64,000 nt of DNA. Source: Pirellula staleyi DSM 6068 (GTDB lineage: Bacteria; Planctomycetota; Planctomycetia; Pirellulales; Pirellulaceae). The DNA lies in contig NC_013720.1 in the NCBI RefSeq assembly GCF_000025185.1, positions 3,534,001 through 3,598,000 on the forward strand, given 5' to 3'. A program made the translations under genes and the position numbers. Below the pieces are notes generated by a model. The model searched no databases. It saw only the letters and a program-made list of their open reading frames with translations, and was not told where the DNA came from. Shown here piece after piece: positions 21,338 to 28,879 of this stretch. Every line of letters begins with the position of its first letter. Position 1 is the first letter of the stretch.

Positions 21338-22604
21338 CTGGGTATGTCGCACCAATTAGCAGGGTGTCGTTTTCCCTAGGAATATCGCACTTTTCATTTT
21401 TGCGGTGCGATTCGGTGCTAGTGTACACGGTAGTGTACTGCTTCGGATTCTGCTTCGCCTTTTCGGGGCTGGTTTCGGGCTCGTTGGTAGCCTTGGCGAA
21501 GTGGTCTTCGGTTGTCTGAAAGTAGTGTTTGCGGGCGACTTCTTCGCTGTTTCCCAGCCACTCGCAAACCACATGCGAGGGGAATTGCTCGGCTAGTTCT
21601 GTCTGGCGTGAGCTTCGCAAGTTGTGGAACAGGCGCGGCCAAGGTTTCAGGCCAGCGCGTTTGACGATCTTCTCGAAGGTTGTCCGCAAATTGCAATTGC
21701 GCCAGCCGGTTTCGATCTTCTGCCGCGATACGAGCTTGTCATCAATAACGTGCACGGCTCCTTCGGGAGCCAGGGCGAAGGATGTCTCGAGGTGCTCGAG
21801 CAGTTCGGGGAATAGCGGGATCGTGCGCGATTCCTTGCCGACGTGGTGCTCGGTCTTTGGCGAGCGGACGTTGATTCGTTTGGCGGACCAATCGACATCT
21901 TGCCAGCGGAGCGAGAGAACTTCACTAGGGCACCGCAGGCCACCGAAACGCGCTAGGGCGACAATCAACCGCCAATGATGGTCGGGGCAGGCCTCGAGCA
22001 GTTTGGCGGCATCCTGAGGCGTGATGAAGTGGCTACGGTCGGGCATCGAGGCTTGAATCGAAACGTCGGCAAAAGGGCTTTCCAGAATCAGCCGACGGCG
22101 CACCGCGGCGCGGAATACCATCGTCGCAAACTGCAATCGCTTCCGAACGGTCATCGGCGCGAGCTTCGTCCCCAGCAGGAACAGCTTGTAGTTGTCGGCA
22201 TCCCCAGCGGAAATATCGCGCAGCTGTTTCGACTCGCCAAAGTATTCGAGCAAGCTTCGCTCCCCCTGCTTCCAAATTACTTTGGTCGCTGGTTTGACGT
22301 CGGTTCGACCGGCGACGTACTCGGCAATGAATGGGCCAAGGTTCGATGCCGCGCGGCTGGGGCAAAGTCCTACCGCTGCCACCTTATTCTGTAGCGTGGC
22401 GTCGATGCTCGAGAGCCATGCCGACAAATCGCGGTCGTGAGCGTTGCCGGTCATCTTGGCCGATAGCAACTGCTCGACTCGCGCACAAACCGTTTCGGCG
22501 GTTTTCTGTGTTGCCTTGCCAAGTCGGATCGTTTGCCGCTTCTCGCTATCGTCGACAAATTGAATCCACCGATGCCCATCAGGGCGTTTGACGATGCTTG
22601 CCAT
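21270..22604 (-). CDS. Tyrosine recombinase (integrase), N-terminal 429 aa plus tRNA-encoded end
   Basis: Integrases of this family catalyse insertion and excision at tRNA genes. Visible catalytic residues are Arg in FGGLRCPSEVLSLRWQD, a Lys in SPKTEHH, HNLR and the nucleophile Tyr near residue 361 (KHYFQ). After Glu 429 the reading frame enters the tRNA gene antisense and ends after PPVAFRLRQFSRLLP, in the tRNA anticodon region. That ending comes from the host tRNA. In the circular form the same frame would continue through the tail at 28664-28849. The start is an ATG 3 bp after the stop of the XRE gene, so the two are cotranscribed. A typical integrase length is 350-450 aa. Confidence 0.93.
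   Translation of the reverse strand: MASIVKRPDGHRWIQFVDDSEKRQTIRLGKATQKTAETVCARVEQLLSAKMTGNAHDRDLSAWLSSIDATLQNKVAAVGLCPSRAASNLGPFIAEYVAGRTDVKPATKVIWKQGERSLLEYFGESKQLRDISAGDADNYKLFLLGTKLAPMTVRKRLQFATMVFRAAVRRRLILESPFADVSIQASMPDRSHFITPQDAAKLLEACPDHHWRLIVALARFGGLRCPSEVLSLRWQDVDWSAKRINVRSPKTEHHVGKESRTIPLFPELLEHLETSFALAPEGAVHVIDDKLVSRQKIETGWRNCNLRTTFEKIVKRAGLKPWPRLFHNLRSSRQTELAEQFPSHVVCEWLGNSEEVARKHYFQTTEDHFAKATNEPETSPEKAKQNPKQYTTVYTSTESHRKNEKCDIPRENDTLLIGATYPADGEGFEPPVAFRLRQFSRLLP
21318..21347. repeat. attL core (tRNA-Ser 3' end)
   Basis: This 30-bp sequence from the T-arm to 10 bp past the tRNA gene equals 28850-28879 exactly. It is the direct repeat left by site-specific integration. The core also encodes the integrase residues TYPADGEGFE on the minus strand. 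Confidence 0.9.
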
Positions 22605-22607
22605 AGC

Positions 22608-22835
22608 TTATTTGCTTTCCTGATCGGCTTTGCGACCGAGTGTAATTTTGAGTTCGAGGAACTGCCCGATCGCGTTCAGAGCTTCGGTCGAGAGTCCACG
22701 TTGCCCGTTATAGAACAAAGCGAGCGTTGCTTCGCTGATGCCGGTTTCCTTCGCGATTCGATAGCGGGTAAATCCCGAATCGTCGATCGCTTGGCGAATC
22801 TGATCGGTCACAAGTTTGGTTCGCTTCTTGGCCAT
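22608..22835 (-). CDS. XRE-family helix-turn-helix regulator
   Basis: This 75-aa protein is almost entirely a Cro/C1-type HTH: TDQIRQAIDDSGFTRYRIAK, then ETGISEATLALFYNGQRGLS, then EALNAIGQFLELKITL. It sits directly upstream of the integrase (3-bp gap) and downstream of the primase. It probably represses or switches the element's operon, or acts in excision control as small HTH proteins do in satellites and ICEs. It lacks a sensor domain. Confidence 0.85.
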   Translation of the reverse strand: MAKKRTKLVTDQIRQAIDDSGFTRYRIAKETGISEATLALFYNGQRGLSTEALNAIGQFLELKITLGRKADQESK

Positions 22836-22906
22836 AGCCTGCTAGCCTACTAGTTACTTTGCGCTGTGTAAAGCTGTTTGCTGGTGGTGATTGCCGATAG
22901 CTTGTC

Positions 22907-24892
22907 TCACCCCGCTTCTAGTGCCGGTGGTTCCTCGAGGCTATCCGACATGGCCATCTTGGCAATCTTGGAACTGTTGCCATCGAGATACGCCAGATTT
23001 CCCGCAGTTTCTTCAACATTGCCAAGAGTGCCAAGTTCTGTCGCTTCGGCTGGGCTGGCATTGTTGTCGGGCCATCGCCACCACCAAGGGCCAGGGATTT
23101 CGTGGCGCTCGGAGATAATTCCTAGTTCTCGCTTGGCTCGCCCTAGCGTTCGTTTGCTTCCCGCTTCGCCGTTCTTCCATTCGTCTTCAAGTTCTTTTGC
23201 CAAGCGAGGGCCACTTGCGAGCGCCGACGTCAGCCAATCCACTGCTTCGCTACGTGTTGCCGCTATCGGGCCGGGTTTGCCTCGAGTCGATTGTTTGTAC
23301 TGAAGCGCGAGAGCATCGTCGGCACTCATCGCCACACTATCCGCTTCCCAAACAATTCGCGCAGGTTCGCCGCTGATTGAATAGGCTAGCCCCTCTCCTT
23401 CGTGGGCAAGGTTGTTTTTGCCAGGAAGAAACAGCCGACGTTCCTTGTTGTCGGGATCGCGGGTGATATGCCACACCGCTCGGGCAATGCCGGTGAACGC
23501 GCGGCTACCTAGGGCCAGTTCGTCGGCACTTGTTCCGGCTCCCTTCCGTCGATGGGCAACGATCAAAACAGCTGCGCCAACTTTCTCAGCAAGCTTGAGA
23601 ATAGGAGTGAGCACCGATCGCACTTCGTTGTCTCGGTGGGCGTCGGTCTTCCCACCAAGAAAGCTGCCGATAGGGTCAATCACAATCAGCTTGCAGTCGG
23701 GGTATCTCTCTAGGGCCGATTCGATGGCATCGACATCAGCAAGCGTTATCAGCTTTTCGTACCGCTGCCCCTCACCATCAACGCGGCGAACCGCAGCAAG
23801 CAGTTGCACCTTTCGTGCGTCGGCTCCATGAGCATCGAGTCGGGGGCGAATAGTGTCAGCTGGGTCGTCTTCGGCAGAAATGAGAATCACCGACCCTTGG
23901 GGGCAGGGGCGACCATCGGGCCAAGGGGTGCCGGTAGTAACTCGCGAAGTGGCGTCGATCGTCATGAACGACTTTCCCTCGCCAGGACTGCCGACTAGCA
24001 GTGTGATTCGTCCCATCGGAATACGGCCGGGCCATAGCCAGTCGACTTCGCGGGCTTCAACATCAGCAAGGCAAGTTAGAATCGGGCCGGGCTCGAGTGG
24101 TTGCTCGGACTCGGGAATTGGCGTCGGTTCCCACATGGGGGTTGCTTTCAATAGTTGGGCGAGTTGTTCGAGGGTTCCTCCTGCTGCAATCCAGTCGCTT
24201 ACGTCTCCTTTCAGAGGCAGGCCGGGGAGTTTGACCACTCGAATCGACTTCGCGATTCCTTCAAGGGTATGGGCCACTTGCTGGGCGTGATTGCGGCCGG
24301 GCTCGTCATTGTCGGGGAAGATCACGACATCGCGACCAGCGAGAAACGCGGCGTGCTCGGCGGTCCACTTTCCAGCGCCGCCAGCGTTGCATGTGGCAAG
24401 CATTCCAAGGTCCTTAAGGTTGTCGACGTCTCTCTCCCCTTCTGGAATACCGACGTCCACACCGGGGTTGCCGACGATGTCAGGGAGGCTATAGGGGATC
24501 ACTCGCACACCTTTCACGGACCAATCCCAGCCACCACCCTCGCTCGGCTTTCGCTGCCGAAAGTCTTTAGGCTCGAAGCGCACCACTTGGAAAAGCACCT
24601 TCCCCGTTTCGTCGCGATAGTCGTACTCGGCGACAATCTTGCTACTTGTCTTCGGTCGCTTTTGTGGTCGATCACGCTCGGGCCAAAGGTCGCGCTTTTC
24701 GATGCCCATGGCTTGGCAGATTTCCTCGAGCGAGCACTTGGCGTGGCAGGTGAGAAGCACGTTCCCTTGGTCCCCTACCGCAATCGAAAGGCTGGGGTTT
24801 CGGTCGTTATGCGCGGGGCAACAGGCTTTCCACCTATTGCCTGATTGCCTCACGTTTTCAAGCTTGGCGAGCACTTTATCGATGGGGCTCAT
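22907..24892 (-). CDS. Primase-helicase (CHC2 zinc finger, TOPRIM, AAA_25/RepA-like ATPase)
   Basis: The 661-aa protein starts at the ATG that overlaps the upstream HTH stop by ATGA. Residues 20-70 form a primase-type zinc finger (CCPAH ... CHAKC). A TOPRIM-like domain follows near 170-240, with IPEGERDVDNLKDLG (Glu) and FPDNDEPGR (Asp-x-Asp). Near 300-400 is a RecA-like ATPase with Walker A GSPGEGKS and Walker B KLIVIDPIGSF. This order is typical of plasmid, prophage and satellite replication proteins. It would unwind and prime the element's own DNA. Its C-terminal part may hold a winged-helix. It is the replication core of the element. Confidence 0.9.
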   Translation of the reverse strand: MSPIDKVLAKLENVRQSGNRWKACCPAHNDRNPSLSIAVGDQGNVLLTCHAKCSLEEICQAMGIEKRDLWPERDRPQKRPKTSSKIVAEYDYRDETGKVLFQVVRFEPKDFRQRKPSEGGGWDWSVKGVRVIPYSLPDIVGNPGVDVGIPEGERDVDNLKDLGMLATCNAGGAGKWTAEHAAFLAGRDVVIFPDNDEPGRNHAQQVAHTLEGIAKSIRVVKLPGLPLKGDVSDWIAAGGTLEQLAQLLKATPMWEPTPIPESEQPLEPGPILTCLADVEAREVDWLWPGRIPMGRITLLVGSPGEGKSFMTIDATSRVTTGTPWPDGRPCPQGSVILISAEDDPADTIRPRLDAHGADARKVQLLAAVRRVDGEGQRYEKLITLADVDAIESALERYPDCKLIVIDPIGSFLGGKTDAHRDNEVRSVLTPILKLAEKVGAAVLIVAHRRKGAGTSADELALGSRAFTGIARAVWHITRDPDNKERRLFLPGKNNLAHEGEGLAYSISGEPARIVWEADSVAMSADDALALQYKQSTRGKPGPIAATRSEAVDWLTSALASGPRLAKELEDEWKNGEAGSKRTLGRAKRELGIISERHEIPGPWWWRWPDNNASPAEATELGTLGNVEETAGNLAYLDGNSSKIAKMAMSDSLEEPPALEAG

Positions 24893-25095
24893 TGGTTGCC
24901 CCCTTGTCGCTGCGAGGCAATCCAGCGTTCGATGTCGACAATCGAATAGCGCACCAATCGACCACACCGCACATACGGCAGGCCGGGCGTTTCTTCGAAG
25001 GTCATCCCCCAAAGTTTGCGAGGCGAAACAGCAAGCATCTTGGCCGCTTCGCGAGGGTCAACTAACAACTGCTTGGTAGGCTGTCGATCGTTCAT
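24889..25095 (-). CDS. AlpA/excisionase-like helix-turn-helix protein
   Basis: This 68-aa protein has the MerR/AlpA-type HTH layout: LLVDPREAAKMLAVSPRKLW and then VRCGRLVRYSIVDIERWIAS, the helix that ends most AlpA/Xis-type domains. It overlaps the primase start by 4 bp, so translation is coupled. In satellites and integrative elements such proteins activate excision or replication genes. It lies just downstream of the TTGTCGGA repeat array, which could be its binding site. Confidence 0.85.
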   Translation of the reverse strand: MNDRQPTKQLLVDPREAAKMLAVSPRKLWGMTFEETPGLPYVRCGRLVRYSIVDIERWIASQRQGGNQ

Positions 25096-25160
25096 CTTCG
25101 TTCCCTTCGTGCATGAGTTACTAGCGAGTGTTTCTCGTCAGCTCCCAAACTAAGGGACGT

Positions 25161-25277
25161 TCCGACAGATCGAATTTGTCGGAGAGAATTGTCGGAAAGA
25201 TTCGCGTCAGAGTGCGAGTATTTGTAGGGGAAAGCAGGGGATAGTTTTTCTCTCCGACAATTGTTTTGCTTGTCGGA
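25161..25277. repeat. TTGTCGGA repeat array, candidate origin or operator
   Basis: The 8-mer TTGTCGGA occurs at 25176-25183, 25189-25196 and 25270-25277, and inverted at 25253-25260; TCCGACA at 25161-25167 is a 7-nt partial. The copies at 25176-25188 and 25248-25260 extend to a perfect 13-bp inverted repeat (TTGTCGGAGAGAA), 59 bp apart. The array lies between the unknown gene and the HTH-primase operon, where replicons with primase-helicases often carry iterons. An operator for the HTH gene is equally possible. Confidence 0.6.
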
Positions 25278-25278
25278 G

Positions 25279-26583
25279 TCACTTGCCAGAAGCACGCTTT
25301 TGTCGCTGGTACACACGATCGAGCAGATTATCGAATTCAGCGATTGACATATCTAATCCGCGAGCGAAATCACCTTTGTAAGTACCCACTTCCTTCGCAT
25401 TCTTCCAGTCGTCTGCAATCCGCTGTTCGTCGTATTCCTCTCGCTCAGTTTTTTGGGGGCCTCGCTTCTTTCGAGTTTGCTTCACTTTGGAAGGTGCTGC
25501 TTCTGGTGGCTTGGTGATTTCTAGCAGCATCCCTAGGAACTCTTTGACGGTTGTATTCTCATCAACCACAGCGCCCCGGATTTTTAGCATTCCACGAATC
25601 ACTTCCCATTCGGGCTGGTGCTTATCCATGCCAGGGGCGAAGACTTCGAGGCGAGCGAGATCGTCGGCACCTATCACCATGGACGGAAGTTCAATCGTCG
25701 GAAACATGCTGGGCGTTACGTTCTTCACCTTCTCACTCTCGCGCGTCATCGGCGCGAACGGCTTTTCGAGCCATCGCACCGGGCGATTGGGGTCGAGAGG
25801 TGCGGCTTCACTCTGCGAGGCCTTGTAGGTGGTTACACGAATCGGCTGAAGTGATTCGCGTGGGTCCGCTTTGGTAGTAAAGCTGGTGAATTCAACCGGC
25901 CTCATCGACTCATCAAACTTGCGGCGCAGGGTGCTCGATGCAAGTCGCAGGTATTGAACTGCCTCGAGCAGATCGTTGAATACGATCGTATCTTCTTCAT
26001 AGACTTCAAAGTGAACTCGCTGGAAATCCGGTGGCATCTCTTCCGGTTCGGGGTAGCTTTCATGGTTGGGGAAAAGCTTCTTTAACTCTTCGTAGTGAAG
26101 GTCAATCAGGAACTGCGGAGCGTAGTGAATCTCGATCGTTTGCTTCTTTCCGACATCGCCGTTGAGAATCTGCGATGCCGTGAAATTGAGCTTCGCAAGT
26201 CGTTTCCATGGTGTGTAGAGCTTCTGCTTGAACTCGTTCGCGTAGTCGACTCCGACGTTCACTTTGAGCCACTCGATGCCCCGCTCTACTTGATATTTGC
26301 GGAAGAGAATATCGAGGTCGAGTGCTTCCAGGGGCAATCGCAGCTTGGCCAGTTGTTGCGATATAGCTTCGAGGCGTTGCCTTTGGTGGTCGGTGAGCTT
26401 CTCGAGTTGTTGCCAAACAGATTCGCGAATCGCTCGCGCTTCGTTGGATAGTTTGCGATGCTTCGCATGATCGGCAGGACGATGATAGTCAGCTGCGATG
26501 GTGCCAAGGTCTTTGGCAAGTGGGTCGAGACAATCGTCGCAAAGGTGCCAGGAATCAGAAGCTTTAGCCATCGTGCTCGACAA
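25279..26583 (-). CDS. Hypothetical element protein, 434 aa
   Basis: I do not recognise a family. The N-terminal 130 residues are helical and charged (SNEARAIRESVWQQLEKLTD), including a short CDDC pair near residue 15. The middle holds YAPQFLIDLHYEELKKLFP and DTIVFNDLLEAVQYLRLASS. The C-terminus is basic (VKQTRKKRGPQKTEREEYDE) followed by a helical unit IADDWKNAKEVGTYKGDF-ARGLDMSIAEFDNLLDRV that looks like a DNA-binding helix pair. It is upstream of the HTH-primase operon and reads toward it. A role in replication or copy control is plausible but unproven; an ATG at 26571 is an alternative start. Confidence 0.6.
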   Translation of the reverse strand: MSSTMAKASDSWHLCDDCLDPLAKDLGTIAADYHRPADHAKHRKLSNEARAIRESVWQQLEKLTDHQRQRLEAISQQLAKLRLPLEALDLDILFRKYQVERGIEWLKVNVGVDYANEFKQKLYTPWKRLAKLNFTASQILNGDVGKKQTIEIHYAPQFLIDLHYEELKKLFPNHESYPEPEEMPPDFQRVHFEVYEEDTIVFNDLLEAVQYLRLASSTLRRKFDESMRPVEFTSFTTKADPRESLQPIRVTTYKASQSEAAPLDPNRPVRWLEKPFAPMTRESEKVKNVTPSMFPTIELPSMVIGADDLARLEVFAPGMDKHQPEWEVIRGMLKIRGAVVDENTTVKEFLGMLLEITKPPEAAPSKVKQTRKKRGPQKTEREEYDEQRIADDWKNAKEVGTYKGDFARGLDMSIAEFDNLLDRVYQRQKRASGK

Positions 26584-26945
26584 TCCGCAAGGGTGGTGGG
26601 CTACTACCTACAACCCCAGCAAAATGAAGCATTCGCGAGCAACTGGCAAGCGTAGCTTTGCCATTAGGTGCGACAATAAACGAGCAGAAGCAACACGCAG
26701 CAAATACCGATACTGACAGCAAACCCCATTCAAGAAACTATGGCCGTAAAATGTCCCCGCTATGCTCGACGGTCTCGGCACTTCCCTAGCGCCGGATTAT
26801 CGCCCCTAGGGCCTCGCATCACCGGATGCCGGGTTTCCCACTTTCCCGAAAACTCTAGCCTAGGTTCACGTTCGGTCTAGTGCTCGTCAGTCGCCACAAA
26901 ATGAACGTAGGGGGGCTGGGGTTGGGTGATTGCGGGCGTGGTGGT
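26584..26945. other. Noncoding stretch
   Basis: Apart from short palindromic words (for example CCCCTAGGGCC near 26807) I see no feature here. It separates the 434-aa gene from the methyltransferase remnant. Confidence 0.3.
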
Positions 26946-27047
26946 TTACTTGCTGAACTTGCCGCGGGATTCGCGGGCGAAACCGAGATCGGCCAAGGCG
27001 TCGAGAATTTCTTCGATCTGCTCGGCATTTCCGCGGGTGAATTGCAT
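26946..27047 (-). pseudogene. C-terminal remnant of a type IIG/MmeI-like DNA methyltransferase (candidate)
   Basis: Only 33 codons survive: QFTRGNAEQIEEILDALADL and then GFARESRGKFSK, before a stop. The pattern matches what I know of the C-terminal end of class I DNA methyltransferases of type IIG/MmeI-like systems (an [R/K]F(K/T)R block, then EELL-x-x-L-x-x-LG-x-A-R, then a short G-x-[FY] end). It is on the same strand and in the right order to belong with the N-terminal remnant at 28249-28366. Short length keeps confidence low. Confidence 0.4.
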
Positions 27048-27140
27048 GGCAAGTAATCCGGGGTTAGGTTAGCCAACTTATCTAGGAATTTCAGATCCGT
27101 ATCGACCGTCCCACGTTACGCGCTTTTGGGAAATAACTTA

Positions 27141-28220
27141 ATGAGTCTTCGGCCGCAGCAAGACGTCCACAAAAGTCTAATATCGACCACAAGTCGGCTA
27201 GTTGGTGAGTACGAGACGGACTGTGCCTTGCTCTCTCATGCATGGCCTGACTTTAGGGATCGAAGCGCTTTTATTCGCAGGGAGGAAGGACCCGCTTCAC
27301 GAAGCGCCTTCATTTTTGCATTTCGAACCGTTGTGTCCGAGGAAAGAATGGGGCCAGTTCCCAACTACAACCCTGTCGGTGAAATGATCTGTTCGTACCT
27401 TGCAGTTCTTTACGGAAAGCGATTTGACTCTCACGGGCAAATAGAGGGAAGCGGTTACTTTCGACTCCCCGATCTAAGTGAGTTTGGGCATTTATGCCGA
27501 AGTGATCTATCGTTCAACTCCCATAAAGTGCGAGTCGACTACTCTGTGCCCCTCAATCTAGTAGAGTTCTCGCGTATTGAGCGACTACTAAAGGCTGGAG
27601 CAATTGACATAAAGTTTCTGCGGTCGTTTCAGACTATTTGCAAGTTCTACCTTCAATCGTTGCAAACAGCTGAGCATGATCCAGAAGTCGCATACCTTCA
27701 TTTGATTACTGCAATCGAGGTGCTTTCGAACTTCTTTGAGTTCGAGAAGGATGAGTTGCTTGACGACAGAACATTGAATGCGTTGAGTGAGATCGAAAGC
27801 GGATTGACCGACGGAAAGCAGATCGCTGCTTTGTTTCGCAGTAGGATGTTGCAAGTTAAACGTCGTTTTTTGAAGTCTGTTCTTCGGCTAGTCGACGACG
27901 ACTTCTTTACGCGATCAGAGGCAACTGAGCCACTATTTGCTCTGAAGCTTGACAGTTTTGAATCATGTATGGGCGCTGCCTACGACCTTCGAAGCAGATA
28001 CGTGCATACAGGAGTACCGTTCGGGTCCTGGGTTTCGAGAGGAATTGGCGGGCCAAATACAGAAGTGCAAGTTGGTGCGCCTGTTGTCGACGAAGATCGA
28101 GAACTTGGGAAGCTTATTGGGAGGGCCCCAACGTTTGCGGGATTGGAACGTGTAACGCGATATGTGATTCTCAGATTGGCAGAATCACAGGGTGTATACG
28201 TGGCACCGCCTTCGACTTGA
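27141..28220 (+). CDS. HEPN-domain protein, candidate defence RNase
   Basis: The 359-aa protein starts at the ATG at 27141 (a TTG 15 bp upstream is possible). Its C-terminal half has the pattern of an ApeA-like HEPN domain: YLHLITAIEVLSNFFEFE, then a long helix region, then LRSRYVHTG with the R-x4-H motif (Arg-Ser-Arg-Tyr-Val-His) that marks HEPN nucleases. The N-terminal half is unknown, with a FRLPDLSEFGHLCRSDLSFN segment. It is the only plus-strand gene of the element, has the lowest G+C here, and sits in the cargo position. A defence RNase is the best inference, but no partner toxin or antitoxin is evident. Confidence 0.65.
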   Translation: MSLRPQQDVHKSLISTTSRLVGEYETDCALLSHAWPDFRDRSAFIRREEGPASRSAFIFAFRTVVSEERMGPVPNYNPVGEMICSYLAVLYGKRFDSHGQIEGSGYFRLPDLSEFGHLCRSDLSFNSHKVRVDYSVPLNLVEFSRIERLLKAGAIDIKFLRSFQTICKFYLQSLQTAEHDPEVAYLHLITAIEVLSNFFEFEKDELLDDRTLNALSEIESGLTDGKQIAALFRSRMLQVKRRFLKSVLRLVDDDFFTRSEATEPLFALKLDSFESCMGAAYDLRSRYVHTGVPFGSWVSRGIGGPNTEVQVGAPVVDEDRELGKLIGRAPTFAGLERVTRYVILRLAESQGVYVAPPST

Positions 28221-28248
28221 AATAGCCAGTCAAACTGTGATTTAGCAA

Positions 28249-28503
28249 TCAACCAAACAACAGGAAGTGTGCAATGAACTCACTTAGCTGGGTGAGGAAC
28301 AGAGCATAGTTAGCACGCTCGGCCGCTGCCGACGATTGCCAATCGGCGATGAACTTCTCGAGGTCAACGGCGGGGCTGGTGGGCTGATTCACGGGAGAGT
28401 CGATACCGATGGTTGCTTGCGAGCTAGAAAGGGGGCTCGCTGTTATACCATCCATCGGAAGGGGGCGACTAGGAATCGCGATTAGCTCGCCTACCCACGG
28501 CAT
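28249..28503 (-). pseudogene. N-terminal remnant of a type IIG/MmeI-like DNA methyltransferase
   Basis: Residues 46-78 of the reading frame (VDLEKFIADWQSSAAAERAN then YALFLTQLSEFI) match the N-terminal signature F-I-x-x-W-x-x-S-x-x-x-E-R-A-N-Y-x-L-F-L-x-x-L of class I SAM-dependent DNA methyltransferases of type IIG/MmeI-like restriction-modification systems. The homology breaks off after about 35 residues, where a full protein would continue for 900 or more. The frame then ends 29 bp before the stop of the HEPN gene on the other strand. It is a truncated gene. Confidence 0.6.
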
Positions 28504-28663
28504 CGGGTCCTATGGCTGAACCTTTGCAGCTGGGGATATCCGGAACTAGCGACGGTGCCAAGTTCCTTAGATGGATCGGGCAGAGCAAAAACAGTTCAGT
28601 GTCCTGCTAGTTCGTCACTGCGTCGCATGCGTTGGAAGCGGGAAAGAACCTAAGCCCTGGGGC

Positions 28664-28849
28664 CTAGGCCGATGGTCGTGAAGCTTTGACCATGGCCAGA
28701 ATGCCCGCGCGGAGAGGCTCGGGGAGTGTGGGCCAAGCTTCGAGCAGGGCTCGCAAACGGGGATCGGCGGAAACTGCTTCGGATTCTGCTTCGCCTTGCT
28801 TTTCAGAATGACGTAAGTTGTTTGTGTGACAATGCTTTACGTCGATCGC
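28664..28849 (-). pseudogene. Separated C-terminal tail of the element integrase
   Basis: Reading the minus strand from the right core leftwards in the integrase frame gives 61 open codons from AIDVKHCHTNNLRHSEKQG through AESEAVSADPRLRALLE and AWPTLPEPLRAGILAMV to a TAG at 28664. The codon register across the core is exactly that of the integrase at the left core. The tail has a well-formed amphipathic helical C-terminus rich in Leu, Pro and Ala, as expected of selected coding sequence, not of chance readthrough. In the chromosome it has no start codon of its own. It should be rejoined to the integrase on excision. Confidence 0.75.
28773..28797. repeat. 25-bp repeat within the integrase tail
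   Basis: This is identical to 21437-21461, in the main integrase gene, but read in a different frame. A third, 22-nt copy is at 28985-29006. It contains an internal repeat CTGCTTCG-GATT-CTGCTTCG. It may be an arm-type recombinase-binding site or a duplication scar. Confidence 0.6.
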
Positions 28850-28879
28850 TTCGAATCCCTCCCCATCCGCTGGGTATGT
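28850..28879. repeat. attR core
   Basis: This is the exact 30-bp duplicate of the tRNA-Ser 3' end (21318-21347). Left of it is element DNA (the integrase tail). Right of it is not ordinary chromosome but a decayed second integrase end. Confidence 0.88.

Larger units (their letters stand above)
21318..28879. mobile_element. Integrative element in tRNA-Ser, satellite-like, about 7.5 kb
   Basis: Identical 30-bp cores (21318-21347 and 28850-28879) bound the element; the left core is the 3' end of tRNA-Ser. The unit length between cores is 7,532 bp. Between them lie, from the right, an integrase tail, a methyltransferase N-terminal remnant, a HEPN-type gene, a methyltransferase C-terminal remnant, an unknown gene, a repeat array, an AlpA-like HTH gene, a primase-helicase gene, an XRE gene and the integrase. 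No capsid, terminase or conjugation genes are present, so it resembles a phage satellite or a replicating integrative element. The region is less G+C-rich than its flanks, most clearly at 27.1-28.2 kb. Confidence 0.88.
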
